The notes: generated from the sequence alone by a model not told the origin. 64,000 bases of DNA from Bacteroides fragilis (GCF_019583405.1 NZ_SZUU01000004.1:434001-498000); one strand, 5' to 3'. Positions 15,834 through 26,029 are shown, numbered from the stretch's first letter. Translations and numbers: made by a program.

Positions 15834-17095
15834 ATGCAAATGTTCTCGAAAAATTGAAGATACTGGCAGAGTCGGCCAAGTACGATGTTTCCTGTGCCTC
15901 AAGTGGCACGGTGCGTGCCAACAAGCCCGGTACATTGGGTAATACAGTGGGTGGATGGGGAATTTGCCATAGTTTTGCGGAAGACGGACGTTGTATTTCG
16001 TTACTGAAGGTGATGCTTACCAATTATTGTATATACGATTGTGCCTATTGTATTAATCGGAGAAGTAATGATTTGCCCAGAGCTACGTTATCTGTGTCCG
16101 AACTGGTAGATTTGACGATTGAGTTTTATCGTCGAAATTACATTGAGGGGTTGTTTTTGAGTTCCGGTGTGGTGCGAAACCCCGATTATACAATGGAGCG
16201 TTTGGTACGTGTGGCGAAAGATTTGCGTGAAGTGCATCGCTTTAACGGGTACATTCATTTGAAAAGTATTCCGGGAGCCAGCCGGGAATTGGTGAACGAA
16301 GCCGGTCGTTATGCCGATCGGCTTAGCGTGAACGTGGAGATTCCCAAAGAAGAGAACTTGAAACTGCTGGCTCCCGAAAAAGATCATAAAAGTGTATTTG
16401 CACCGATGCTTTATATTCAACAGGGCGTACTGGAAAGTAGTGAAGAACGAAAAAAGTTCCGGTATGCGCCCCGCTTTGCTCCTGCGGGGCAGAGTACACA
16501 GATGATTGTCGGTGCTACGGCTGAAAGTGACAAGGATATTCTCTTTCTTTCTTCCGCTCTTTACCAGCGTCCCACGATGAAGCGTGTCTATTATTCCGGT
16601 TACGTATCAGTAAATACATACGATACTCGTTTACCTGCACTTAAACAGCCTCCTTTGGTGCGTGAGAATCGTCTTTATCAGGCAGATTGGCTGATGAGGT
16701 TCTATCAGTTCAAAGTCAATGAGATTGTTGATGACACCTATCCTGATCTTGATCTGGAAATAGATCCCAAGTTATCGTGGGCATTACGTCATCCCGAGCA
16801 GTTTCCTGTCGATATCAACAAGGCGGATTATGAAATGATACTCCGTGTTCCGGGGATTGGGGTAAAGTCGGCAAAATTAATTATAGCTTCCCGTCGTTAT
16901 TCGAAGTTGGGATATTATCAACTTAAAAAAATAGGTGTGGTTATGAAAAAAGCACAATATTTTATTACTTGCAGCGAATTACCCATGCGGACTGTAAATG
17001 AAATGACGCCACAGACCGTACGTAGCTTGTTGCTGCCTAAATCTGCTAAGAAAAAGGCGGATGAAAATCAGTTGTCATTCGTTTTTAACGATTGA
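15830..17095 (+). CDS. Putative DNA modification/repair radical SAM protein (TIGR03916-like)
   Basis: A 421-residue protein. The radical-SAM motif is TNYCIYDCAYCINRRS (Cys67, Cys71, Cys74, CxxxCxxC). The C-terminal helix-hairpin-helix RVPGIGVKSAKLIIASRRY (near residues 343-361) is a DNA-binding unit. This combination matches the family described as rSAM linked to a UDG-superfamily partner. Cys22 and Cys46 and Cys55 near the N terminus are additional conserved-looking cysteines. It probably acts on a damaged or modified base in DNA; the reaction is not known. It is co-transcribed with the WYL regulator upstream and the DUF4130-type gene downstream. Confidence 0.85.
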   Translation: MNANVLEKLKILAESAKYDVSCASSGTVRANKPGTLGNTVGGWGICHSFAEDGRCISLLKVMLTNYCIYDCAYCINRRSNDLPRATLSVSELVDLTIEFYRRNYIEGLFLSSGVVRNPDYTMERLVRVAKDLREVHRFNGYIHLKSIPGASRELVNEAGRYADRLSVNVEIPKEENLKLLAPEKDHKSVFAPMLYIQQGVLESSEERKKFRYAPRFAPAGQSTQMIVGATAESDKDILFLSSALYQRPTMKRVYYSGYVSVNTYDTRLPALKQPPLVRENRLYQADWLMRFYQFKVNEIVDDTYPDLDLEIDPKLSWALRHPEQFPVDINKADYEMILRVPGIGVKSAKLIIASRRYSKLGYYQLKKIGVVMKKAQYFITCSELPMRTVNEMTPQTVRSLLLPKSAKKKADENQLSFVFND

Positions 17096-17102
17096 GATTG
17101 TT

Positions 17103-17876
17103 ATGATTCTTTTTATTTACGATAAAACGCTTGATGGTTTGCTGACAGCAGTATTCGATGCTTATAATCGCAAGACCTTTCCCGATGTTTTACTCTCGGA
17201 AGGAGACGCTTTGCCTCTCTTCTTTGATGAAATTTTTACAGTTGTTACTGATGACGAAAAGGCAGGACGTGTCTGGCGAGGATTACAGAAGAAAATATCG
17301 GCATCGGCTCTTTCGGCCATTACCTGGTGTTGGCTTTCAGAGTTACCGGAGGTAGGCATGCTTCTGTTCCAATACATCCGAAAAGCCATTGACTCTCCTG
17401 TCTCCATTGAAACTAATTTCGGTGATCCGGACGTTCTTGCCCTTTCCAAAATATGGAAGCGGGTAGATTGGGAACGTTTGCGCATGTTACAATTCGTACG
17501 TTTCCAAAAAGCGGTGGATGGTACTTTTTTTGCTGCTTTCGAACCTCAGCACAATGCTTTACCATTGACGATAGGTCACTTTAAAGATCGTTTTGCCGAT
17601 CAACGGTGGCTGATTTATGACATGAAACGTCGATATGGATTTTATTATGACTTGTATACGGTAGAGGAGGTGACATTTGATGATGATACCCAAGCGGCAC
17701 ACCTGATTACCGGCATGCTGGACGAAAGTTTGATGGATAAAGATGAAAAACTTTTCCAGCAACTCTGGAAGACTTATTTTAAATCTATCACAATCAAAGA
17801 AAGACTGAATCCACGCAAACATAAACAGGACATGCCGGTACGTTATTGGAAATACATCACTGAAAAACAGCAGTAA
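17103..17876 (+). CDS. TIGR03915/DUF4130-type DNA metabolism protein, partner of the radical SAM protein
   Basis: A 257-residue protein starting at the ATG at 17103 (MILFIYDKTLDGLLTAVFDAY); the frame continues upstream but would overlap the previous gene. The start FIYDKTLDGLLTAVF and the C-terminal motif DQRWLIYDMKRRYGFYYD, then NPRKHKQDMPVRYWKYITE, match the protein family that always accompanies the radical-SAM protein encoded just before it. Some members are fused to uracil-DNA glycosylase domains, which suggests DNA-repair work. It lies eight bases downstream of the radical-SAM stop. Confidence 0.82.
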   Translation: MILFIYDKTLDGLLTAVFDAYNRKTFPDVLLSEGDALPLFFDEIFTVVTDDEKAGRVWRGLQKKISASALSAITWCWLSELPEVGMLLFQYIRKAIDSPVSIETNFGDPDVLALSKIWKRVDWERLRMLQFVRFQKAVDGTFFAAFEPQHNALPLTIGHFKDRFADQRWLIYDMKRRYGFYYDLYTVEEVTFDDDTQAAHLITGMLDESLMDKDEKLFQQLWKTYFKSITIKERLNPRKHKQDMPVRYWKYITEKQQ

Positions 17877-17877
17877 T

Positions 17878-18546
17878 TTACTCAATTCGTTCTACAGTCA
17901 CTTCGGGAAATTCTTGTATTAAAGATAGTAAATGTCCTTCGTCATTGTTCCGTTTGGATTTGATGACCATTGTTACCTGATAGGTTTCTATGCCTCCATG
18001 CTTCTGTGTATCCATCTGATACGACACTATGAGGTAATCTTTAGAGTTAAAACGGTCGGCTACTCCTTTTAGCACTTGTTTGTTGTCGGTCGAAAAGGTT
18101 ATCATTGAACTTTTCATCCCTATGCTTTTGAATAGATAACTTAATACTTCAAGACCAATCAGGGTCAGTACCATGGCAGCAATACCTATGACGTACATGC
18201 CTGCCCCTACTGCCAGACCAATTCCTGCTGTTGCCCAGATTCCTGCTGCTGTGGTCAGTCCCCTGACTATCTGTTTTTGAAAGATAATTGTTCCGGCACC
18301 GATAAATCCGATACCGCTGACTACCTGTGCTGCTACACGGCTCGGATCAAGTGTAACGCTATCCTCTTTTATTATTTCCTGAAAGCCGTATTGGGAAACA
18401 ATCATAATCAGTGCACTACCCAATGACACCAGAAAGTGGGTGCGATAGCCGGCTTCTTTAGCACGGTATTCTCTGTCCAGGCCAATGATGGCACCCAAGA
18501 TTCCGGCGACTAATAGTCTTAATACAAAGTCAAGGTTCAACATCAT
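17878..18546 (-). CDS. MgtC/SapB family membrane protein
   Basis: A 222-residue inner-membrane protein. The first 135 residues hold four to five transmembrane segments with the family motif GLDREYRAKEAGYRTHFLVS; a soluble ACT-like C-terminal domain follows. MgtC homologues are linked to growth at low magnesium and to inhibition of ATP synthase in some pathogens; here the function is inference. It converges with the DNA-repair operon, with stops one base apart. Confidence 0.88.
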   Translation of the reverse strand: MMLNLDFVLRLLVAGILGAIIGLDREYRAKEAGYRTHFLVSLGSALIMIVSQYGFQEIIKEDSVTLDPSRVAAQVVSGIGFIGAGTIIFQKQIVRGLTTAAGIWATAGIGLAVGAGMYVIGIAAMVLTLIGLEVLSYLFKSIGMKSSMITFSTDNKQVLKGVADRFNSKDYLIVSYQMDTQKHGGIETYQVTMVIKSKRNNDEGHLLSLIQEFPEVTVERIE

Positions 18547-18771
18547 ACTTAAATTTCCTTTCTATACTTTATTTCAATTGTTTATTCATCACCTAAAGAT
18601 ACAATTGTTTTTTAGAAATAACGTATATTCGCAGTCAAAAGATTATTTCTATCGGAAAAACTGACATCATAAAGCAGGTAAAGTGCACAAGGTTTTTGTA
18701 GATTGATAAACAACAATCGATTTTTGTGTTCTTAGTATATCCTGTGATAGATAAAGCTCAAAAGAGACATT

Positions 18772-19143
18772 ATGAATAAAAGGGTTTTCTATGCGATTTG
18801 TTTTGTCGTCATACTGGCGGTTGAAATTATAATTGGTATATATGTTCGCGATAGCTTTGTACGTCCTTATATGGGTGACGCATTGGTTGTCGTGTTGATT
18901 TATTGCTTTGTACGGATTTTTATTCCGAAAGGACTGCTGAGATTGCCTTTCTATGTGCTTTCTTTTGCTTGTTTTATAGAGATACTTCAGTATTTTCAGT
19001 TGGTGGATGTGTTGGGAATATCGAATCATATAATCCGTATAATTATAGGTTCCACTTTCGATTTGAAAGATATAATCAGTTATGTCGTTGGGTATGTATT
19101 TATTCTGATAGCAGAACATTTTTTGGATAAGAAAAGAAAATGA
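18772..19143 (+). CDS. DUF2809-family small membrane protein
   Basis: A 123-residue protein with four hydrophobic segments. The segment FIEILQYFQLVDVLGI, the start MGDALVVVLIYCFVR and the end DIISYVVGYVFILIAEH match the DUF2809 (VanZ-like) pattern. It is in front of the large helicase gene, but a promoter-like element at 19210 separates them, so they may be independent. Function unknown. Confidence 0.8.
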   Translation: MNKRVFYAICFVVILAVEIIIGIYVRDSFVRPYMGDALVVVLIYCFVRIFIPKGLLRLPFYVLSFACFIEILQYFQLVDVLGISNHIIRIIIGSTFDLKDIISYVVGYVFILIAEHFLDKKRK

Positions 19144-19209
19144 TACATATATTTCTGCATGTTTTGTAAATTCTTTAAATTAAAGGAGCCTCTTTTATAA
19201 ATAAATATG

Positions 19210-19217
19210 TAATTTTG
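19210..19217 (+). promoter_or_regulatory. Bacteroides -7 promoter element for the large helicase gene
   Basis: TAATTTTG fits TAnnTTTG, 44 bases before the ATG at 19262. No clear TTTG was found at the right spacing upstream. Confidence 0.5.
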
Positions 19218-19261
19218 CCACGTGTTATTGTTTGAATGTGAATTAATTAATCTCGTTTATT

Positions 19262-22200
19262 ATGAGTCAAGAGAATCCTTCTTCACAATTGGATGTGGAA
19301 TTTATTTATTTACCTGTTATCAATTATTCCATGCAGCAAAATCGGATACCTGTCATCCGGTTGCTTTCTATTAAAAATAATACAGAACGTCCGCTTACGG
19401 ATTTAAAGGTATCTCTGACTCTGGAACCTGAATTTGCATCAGTCTCACCGGTAATGGTAGAAAAATTAGCTTCCGGTGAGATTATCAAAATAACCGGATT
19501 ACATCTGACGTTGGATCCTTCTTTTTTTATTCAGCAAACCGAACGTCTGTCCGGTAGTATCGTTCTGGTAGTCTCTAATGGGGCGGACGAATTTTTTCGG
19601 GAGAAATATCCTATTGATATCTTGGCTTTTGATCAATGGGGAGGCATTCAGGTGTTGCCCGAACTTTTGTCTGCATTTGTGGTTCCCAATCACCCTATAC
19701 TCACAGGAATCATTTTACGGGCATCATCTATATTGAAAGAGTGGTCTGGTAATTCTTCATTAGATGCTTATCAGAGTTGTAATCCCAATCGGATAAAGTT
19801 ACAGTTGGCTGCTTTGTACGAGTCCATTAAAGAACAGCATATTGCTTACTGTACGCCTCCGCCCAGTTTTGGTGATGCCGGTCAGCGAGTCAGGCTTTCG
19901 GACAATGTGCTTTCCGGTAAGTTAGCGACTTGTCTGGATATGTCGCTGTTGTATGCTTCATGTGTCGAAGCCATGGGGCTGCATCCGTTACTAGTGATCA
20001 TTAAGGGACATGCTTTTGTAGGGTGCTGGCTAATTGACGTAACATTTCCTGATGCGGTAAATGATGACCCTTCGTTGTTGACCAAACGAACGGCAGACGG
20101 TATCAACGAAGTTATTCTGTTAGAAGCTACTTGTATGAACGATGGAAACAATGTGACTTTTGATACTGCGGTCGGGTTGGCTAATGACAAAATGTTAGCA
20201 GTGAATGATTTTACTTGTTTTATAGATGTTGCTCGCAGCCGTTTTGTTCATATTCTACCTTTACCTCAACGGGTTATGCATGGGAAAGCATGGACTGCGA
20301 GTCCAGATGTGGCTCAGGTTCCTGAAGGTGGGTTGCACATTAGCTCCGCTTGTGCGCCGGAAGAGATTAAGCAATACGATTTGGATAATCAGGATTGTAA
20401 TGTGGAATTTACCAAACAACTTTTATGGGAACGCAAGCTACTTGATCTGAGTCTACGTAATAATTTTCTAAACTTGCGTATTACCCGTAATGCTCTTCAA
20501 GTGATTTCTGTGGACATAGATAAGATGGAAGATGCCTTCTCGGACGGAATGGAATTTCAGATTTTAGGTAAACCCGCTGACTGGGATAATCCATTGTACG
20601 ACTTCGGGCTTTATGGCGGTTTGACGGAGTCTGATCCGATGACCGGTCTGATTAAGCAGGAGTTGACTCAAAAAAGGTTGAGAACTTATCTTACCGAACA
20701 GGATCTGAAGAAATCGCTTACTTATTTATATCGTTCTTCCAGGATAGCACTGGAAGAAAACGGTGCGAATACTTTATACCTTGCCTTGGGGCTGCTGAGG
20801 TGGTATGAAACCGAACATAGTGAGCGTCCTCGCTATGCTCCAATATTGTTGCTGCCCGTTGAGATGATTCGTAAGTCGGTGTCCAAAGGATATATTATCC
20901 GTGCCCGTGAAGAAGAGACTATGCTTAACATCACTTTATTAGAGATGTTGAGACAAAATTTTGGCATCACTATCTCTGGGCTCGATTCATTGCCGAAAGA
21001 TGAAAATGGGGCCGATGTGAAACGTATTTTCTCAATCTTTCGGAAAGCGGTGATGAACGAAAAACGCTGGGACATAGAAGAACAGGCGATTCTGGGTACT
21101 TTTTCATTCAGTAAGTTCATCATGTGGAATGATATTCATTCAAATGCTGAAGAGTTGAGTAAAAATAAGATTGTCGGCAGTTTAATAAGTGGCAAAATGG
21201 AATGGGAGGTTGCAGAGGTTGATGCCAATGCCATAGAACTGGATCGTACTTTAACACCTGCTGATATCGCCTTGCCTGTCAGTGCCGATTCCTCGCAGCT
21301 CGAGGCGGTTTATGAAGCCGTGAATGAGAAAAGTTTTATTTTACATGGACCTCCGGGAACCGGTAAGTCGCAAACTATTACGAATATTATAGCAAATGCA
21401 CTGTATCAGGGCAAACGAGTATTGTTCGTGGCTGAAAAAATGGCTGCACTCTCCGTTGTTCAGAAAAGGCTTACGAATATAGGCTTAGCCCCATTTTGCT
21501 TGGAATTGCATTCTAATAAAGCACGAAAAACAGATGTACTGGGTCAGTTGAAAGAGTCAACTGAAATCTTTCGTTATAAGGAGCCGGAAGAGTTTAAGGA
21601 AGAGGCGGAAAGGCTGTTTAAAATGCGTCAACAGATTAATAGATATGTAGAGGCATTACACTGGATATATCCTTGTGGTATATCTGTCTACGAGGCCATC
21701 ACTCGTTATAGTTCCATTGACGAAACAGAAGAAATAATGATACCTGCTTCTTTGCTTGCTTCGTTGACTAAAGAACAACTTAACGAATGGAATCATGCTG
21801 TGGAAGAGTTGATCGGAGTTGGAAAAGTGAGTGGACATTCCCATAATCATCCCCTCACAGGAATTAATATAATGGAGTATTCTTCTCAACTGAAAGAAGA
21901 AGCGGATAAACTTTTAAAGGACTATATGATTCTGTTGCAGGAGATGCAAGGGAAGATGAACAAATGCTTTTTTAATTATGGAATAGAGAATAAATGTACG
22001 GAGAAACTATTGGATAACTTCATTCTGTTCATTCAAACCTTGATGCAACTTCCCGGCATGACCGGTAATTTGATATTGTTAACCGATCTTGATGAGAATG
22101 TTGATAAGATACGGCGGATCATTGAGCATGGACGAAAAAGAGATGAGCTCTGTGGTTTGTTAAAACAAACATTTGAAGACACTTTTCTCACTTTTCCGGC

Positions 22201-25102
22201 ACAGCAAAAACTTGAGGAATGGAAAGAAATCACACAAAGTTGGTTTCTTCCTCGTTTGTTGAAGCAACGAAGTTTTTGTAAGGAGCTGTCTCTCTTTTCG
22301 TCTCAGGGCCGTGTCGGCAAAAAACATGTTCTTCCCGCTTTGCAACAATTGCTCTTTTATCAGCAGCAAAAACAGGAAGTAGATAACAATAGTCGTTGGT
22401 TTCAGGACTTATTTGGAAATAAAGCCCATCCCGGTGAGGAACGATGGGACGATATAGAAGTGATGAGTGAAGCTATACTCCAGTTAAACAGGCTTCTGAT
22501 GGGAGTAGTAGATGATACTGTGTCCGTACGGCGAGTTAAGGAGAAGTTGGCGGAACAACTCTCTGAGGGTTATTCCTTGTTCCGGCAAATGAACCGGGAG
22601 TTGTTGGAAGGTTTGGTGCATGATTGGGGGTGCATAAAGCAATTGGAAAAATCGATGTTACAATTGTTGGGTGTTTCCACAGAAGTGCTTCATACTGGTG
22701 AAGACGACTGGTTGGCAGGAGCGTTACGACAATGTGGGATTTGGGTGAAAAACACAGAGAAATTGAAAGATTGGTATCGTTGGTTGAATGTATCCCGTCG
22801 GTTCGAAGCGTGTGGCCTGAACTCTGTATTTGCAGCATATACAGAACGTAATCTGCCTACTGAACGGATGATGAATATTTATCTGAAAGGATTTTATCGT
22901 AGTTTTACTGAATATGCTATTGGAAAGGAGCAGGTACTGCAGTTTTTTAACGGGGAGCTATTTAATGATAGTATCCGGCGTTTTCGTGAATTGAACACGC
23001 GGTATCAAGAATTGATAAAAAAAGAACTTTATACGAAACTGGCTTCTAACATCCCATCGTTTGTACTTGCAGCTGCTCAAAGTTCCGAAGTAGGGATTTT
23101 GCAGAAGTGTATTCGCAGTAACGGACGTGGAATGTCTATTCGTAAGTTATTTGACTCGATTTCCAATCTGCTATCACGCATGTGTCCGTGTATGCTGATG
23201 AGTCCTATGTCAGTAGCACAGTATATCGATGTAAACCATGATAAATTTGATTTGGTTGTATTTGATGAGGCTTCACAGATGCCCACTTGCGAAGCTGTAG
23301 GTGCCATTGCCCGTGGAAATCATGTAGTTGTTGTAGGCGATCCGAAACAAATGCCTCCGACCAATTTCTTTACCAGTAATTCAGTTGATGAAGAACACAT
23401 AGAGATAGAAGATCTGGAGAGTATCTTGGATGATTGTTTGGCTCTATCCATGCCTTCTAAGTATTTGTTGTGGCACTATCGAAGTAAACATGAAAGTTTG
23501 ATTGCTTTCAGTAACTCTCAGTATTATGATAATAAGTTGCTGACTTTTCCGTCTCCGGATGATCTGGCTGCTAAAGTTACTTTAGTACCCATTGAGGGTT
23601 ATTACGATAAGGGTAAAAGTCGTCAGAATCAAGCTGAAGCACAGGCGGTAGTAGATGAAATTGTTCGCAGACTTTCCGATCCGGAATTGAGAAATCAGAG
23701 TATTGGTGTTGTAACCTTTAGCTCCGTACAGCAGACTTTGATAGAAGATATGTTATCAGATGCCGTTTTGCAGGATGCGGATTTAGAGAATCTTGCTTTC
23801 AATCGTGAAGAGCCTGTTTTTATTAAGAATTTGGAGAATGTGCAAGGAGATGAACGGGACGTTATTCTTTTTTCTGTAGGCTATGGTCCGGATGTTAACG
23901 GAAGGGTAAGTCTCAATTTCGGGCCGTTGAACAGGGATGGTGGTGAACGTCGTTTGAATGTAGCGGTGTCGCGTGCCCGATACGAGATGAAGGTCTTTTC
24001 TACGTTAAGAGCCGATCAGATTGATCTGAAAAAGACATCCTCTATAGGAGTGGCAGGTTTGAAATATTTCCTCGAATATGCCGGTAAGGGTACCGGAGTT
24101 TTGAATCATTCTTACGCAACTGCATCCGAAGATTCCGAAATAAGCACACTCATTGCTACGGCACTTCGGGAGAAAGGGCATCAGGTAAAAACCAGAATCG
24201 GATGTTCCGGATTCAGAGTAGATGTAGGTATTATCGATCCCGATGATCCCTCTCGTTATCTGCTCGGAGTCTTGTGTGACGGAGAGAATTATCGAACTGC
24301 GAAGACAGCTCGTGATAGGGAGATTGTACAAGGTAGTGTGCTGAAAATGTTGGGATGGAACATTTGTAAAGTATGGACTATGGATTGGTGGGAAGATTCG
24401 CAGAAAGTTATTGATTATATAGAGGAGAAGCTGAAGAGTGCCCAGTGTGGTAGATTGGGACTTCCCGCTCAGGTAACTGCTTTGGCTCCGGTATCGGGTG
24501 AAGTGCAGAAAGCAGGATTACTATGTAGCGCACAACGTTGTTTAGTGAAGTCTGTGAAACCGGAGATTTATGAAAAGACTCCTTTAAGCTCTGTAAATCT
24601 GTCCGCTTGGGAATTGATGATGCCACGTCGGGAGTCCCGCATCATAAAACAATTGGAAGAGGTCATGTGTACGGAAGCTCCGATTAGCCGTTCATTACTA
24701 ATTAACAGAATCTTTGACGCTTATGGCGTTCTTCGGAAGACAGCCCGTTTGATTGTTTGGATGGATAGTATATTGGATAAGACTCCTTATTACAAGCAGG
24801 ATATTGATGGATTGATTTTCTACTGGAATACCAAAGAAGATGCAGAGTCATATACCGGATTCCGTGTGGATTCCAAGCGTGAGGCTGTAGATTTACCTCC
24901 TCGCGAGGTGGCCAATGCGGTTCGAAGTATATTGGAACAACAGGTTGCTTTACCTTTAGCCGATCTGATGAGGGTAACTGCCCGGTTACTGGGATTTTCT
25001 CGTTTCGGACTGAATGTGGAAACTGCTATGCGCAGGGGAGTGCAAATTCTGTTGGACGGAGAAGAGGTAAAGATCGAAGGGGATAAGATACTTATGAAAT
25101 AG
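19262..25102 (+). CDS. Giant DUF4011-helicase-nuclease-DUF3320 protein (Hhe-like defence candidate)
   Basis: A 1946-residue single protein with this order: a beta-sandwich-like N terminus (1-125); a transglutaminase-like region with ATCLDMS (Cys224) and KGHAFVGCWLID (His250, Asp259); DUF4011 (about 385-480); SF1 helicase with Walker A GPPGTGKS (696-703), DEAS Walker B (1335-1338), QGDER and NVAVSRAR motifs (about 1535-1575); a Vsr/DUF559-like nuclease with FRVDVGIIDP (Asp1654) and GVLCDG (Asp1673); and a C-terminal DUF3320 region (about 1785-1860). All helicase motifs are intact. DUF4011-helicase-Vsr proteins have been reported as single-gene phage defence (named hhe, from memory). No partner genes are adjacent. 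Its last 11 bases overlap the opposite-strand channel gene. Confidence 0.85.
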   Translation: MSQENPSSQLDVEFIYLPVINYSMQQNRIPVIRLLSIKNNTERPLTDLKVSLTLEPEFASVSPVMVEKLASGEIIKITGLHLTLDPSFFIQQTERLSGSIVLVVSNGADEFFREKYPIDILAFDQWGGIQVLPELLSAFVVPNHPILTGIILRASSILKEWSGNSSLDAYQSCNPNRIKLQLAALYESIKEQHIAYCTPPPSFGDAGQRVRLSDNVLSGKLATCLDMSLLYASCVEAMGLHPLLVIIKGHAFVGCWLIDVTFPDAVNDDPSLLTKRTADGINEVILLEATCMNDGNNVTFDTAVGLANDKMLAVNDFTCFIDVARSRFVHILPLPQRVMHGKAWTASPDVAQVPEGGLHISSACAPEEIKQYDLDNQDCNVEFTKQLLWERKLLDLSLRNNFLNLRITRNALQVISVDIDKMEDAFSDGMEFQILGKPADWDNPLYDFGLYGGLTESDPMTGLIKQELTQKRLRTYLTEQDLKKSLTYLYRSSRIALEENGANTLYLALGLLRWYETEHSERPRYAPILLLPVEMIRKSVSKGYIIRAREEETMLNITLLEMLRQNFGITISGLDSLPKDENGADVKRIFSIFRKAVMNEKRWDIEEQAILGTFSFSKFIMWNDIHSNAEELSKNKIVGSLISGKMEWEVAEVDANAIELDRTLTPADIALPVSADSSQLEAVYEAVNEKSFILHGPPGTGKSQTITNIIANALYQGKRVLFVAEKMAALSVVQKRLTNIGLAPFCLELHSNKARKTDVLGQLKESTEIFRYKEPEEFKEEAERLFKMRQQINRYVEALHWIYPCGISVYEAITRYSSIDETEEIMIPASLLASLTKEQLNEWNHAVEELIGVGKVSGHSHNHPLTGINIMEYSSQLKEEADKLLKDYMILLQEMQGKMNKCFFNYGIENKCTEKLLDNFILFIQTLMQLPGMTGNLILLTDLDENVDKIRRIIEHGRKRDELCGLLKQTFEDTFLTFPAQQKLEEWKEITQSWFLPRLLKQRSFCKELSLFSSQGRVGKKHVLPALQQLLFYQQQKQEVDNNSRWFQDLFGNKAHPGEERWDDIEVMSEAILQLNRLLMGVVDDTVSVRRVKEKLAEQLSEGYSLFRQMNRELLEGLVHDWGCIKQLEKSMLQLLGVSTEVLHTGEDDWLAGALRQCGIWVKNTEKLKDWYRWLNVSRRFEACGLNSVFAAYTERNLPTERMMNIYLKGFYRSFTEYAIGKEQVLQFFNGELFNDSIRRFRELNTRYQELIKKELYTKLASNIPSFVLAAAQSSEVGILQKCIRSNGRGMSIRKLFDSISNLLSRMCPCMLMSPMSVAQYIDVNHDKFDLVVFDEASQMPTCEAVGAIARGNHVVVVGDPKQMPPTNFFTSNSVDEEHIEIEDLESILDDCLALSMPSKYLLWHYRSKHESLIAFSNSQYYDNKLLTFPSPDDLAAKVTLVPIEGYYDKGKSRQNQAEAQAVVDEIVRRLSDPELRNQSIGVVTFSSVQQTLIEDMLSDAVLQDADLENLAFNREEPVFIKNLENVQGDERDVILFSVGYGPDVNGRVSLNFGPLNRDGGERRLNVAVSRARYEMKVFSTLRADQIDLKKTSSIGVAGLKYFLEYAGKGTGVLNHSYATASEDSEISTLIATALREKGHQVKTRIGCSGFRVDVGIIDPDDPSRYLLGVLCDGENYRTAKTARDREIVQGSVLKMLGWNICKVWTMDWWEDSQKVIDYIEEKLKSAQCGRLGLPAQVTALAPVSGEVQKAGLLCSAQRCLVKSVKPEIYEKTPLSSVNLSAWELMMPRRESRIIKQLEEVMCTEAPISRSLLINRIFDAYGVLRKTARLIVWMDSILDKTPYYKQDIDGLIFYWNTKEDAESYTGFRVDSKREAVDLPPREVANAVRSILEQQVALPLADLMRVTARLLGFSRFGLNVETAMRRGVQILLDGEEVKIEGDKILMK

Positions 25103-25985
25103 TCTGGTTATTTGTCGAATTTTCTTGTCGGTGAGTTTTATAGTTATTCAATTTATGTCCGCAGTATTTACAATAAGTTGCATTTTCTTCGTGGCCCGTT
25201 TTGTGACAGTTAGGACATTGTAAGTCTTTTAACTTCTTATATTCTTTCATCATGGATACAGAGACTATGCCTGTAGGAACAGCGATGATAGTATAACCGA
25301 TCAGCATCACGCAAGCAGAAAGAAATTTGCCGAGGGCAGTGGCAGGAGTGATATCTCCATAGCCTACGGTAGTCATAGTGACGATGGCCCAGTATATGCT
25401 GTTGGGAATATTATTAAATTGTGTATTAGGTTGAGTTCCTTCAATCATATACATCAGAGTACCGATAGCAATGACGAGGATGACAACGAAGAGAAAAAAG
25501 ACAGCGATTTTTTTGCTGCTTTCGCGGAGGGAAGTGAGCAGGCGTTCACCTTCAAGCCAGAAATTGAAAAGCTTGAATATTCGGAATACCCGGATAATCC
25601 GGAAAGCACGGATAATCAGCAGATAGCGTGCGCCGGGTAAGAAGAAGGCAAGGTAGAGCGGCAATGTTGCCAGAAGGTCGATGATACCGAAAAAGCTGAA
25701 GATATATCTCCGTGGCTGGGGCGAGCAATAGATGCGGGTGATATATTCAAATGTGAAGAAGCCTGTAAAAAGATATTCAAGCACGATGAAGGGAGTGGAA
25801 AGCCAGGAAGGCAGACCTTGCAGGCTTTCGATTATGGCAAGTAGGATACTCAGCAGAATACATATGATAAGGGTTACGTCGAATGCTTTCCCTGCGGGTG
25901 TATCGGATTCGAAGATAATGACATACAGCTTATGCTTTAGCGGCTGATTGTGCAAAAAACGATGGAGCCAAGAATCACGTTTCAA
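25092..25985 (-). CDS. Voltage-gated potassium channel with C-terminal zinc ribbon
   Basis: A 297-residue six-transmembrane channel. The S4-like helix has Arg at 120, 126, 129, 132 and 135 (LLIIRAFRIIRVFRIFK). The pore has the K+ selectivity filter TVGYGD at 206-211. After S6, a cytoplasmic tail carries CPNC (257/260) and CKYC (272/275), a zinc-ribbon-like pair not typical of bacterial Kv channels. The stop of this gene overlaps the end of the helicase gene by 11 bases on the opposite strand. Confidence 0.92.
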   Translation of the reverse strand: MKRDSWLHRFLHNQPLKHKLYVIIFESDTPAGKAFDVTLIICILLSILLAIIESLQGLPSWLSTPFIVLEYLFTGFFTFEYITRIYCSPQPRRYIFSFFGIIDLLATLPLYLAFFLPGARYLLIIRAFRIIRVFRIFKLFNFWLEGERLLTSLRESSKKIAVFFLFVVILVIAIGTLMYMIEGTQPNTQFNNIPNSIYWAIVTMTTVGYGDITPATALGKFLSACVMLIGYTIIAVPTGIVSVSMMKEYKKLKDLQCPNCHKTGHEENATYCKYCGHKLNNYKTHRQENSTNNQTIS

Positions 25986-26029
25986 TGTGCCAATATATTA
26001 ATATACCAATGTACTCGTTTGATTAACCA

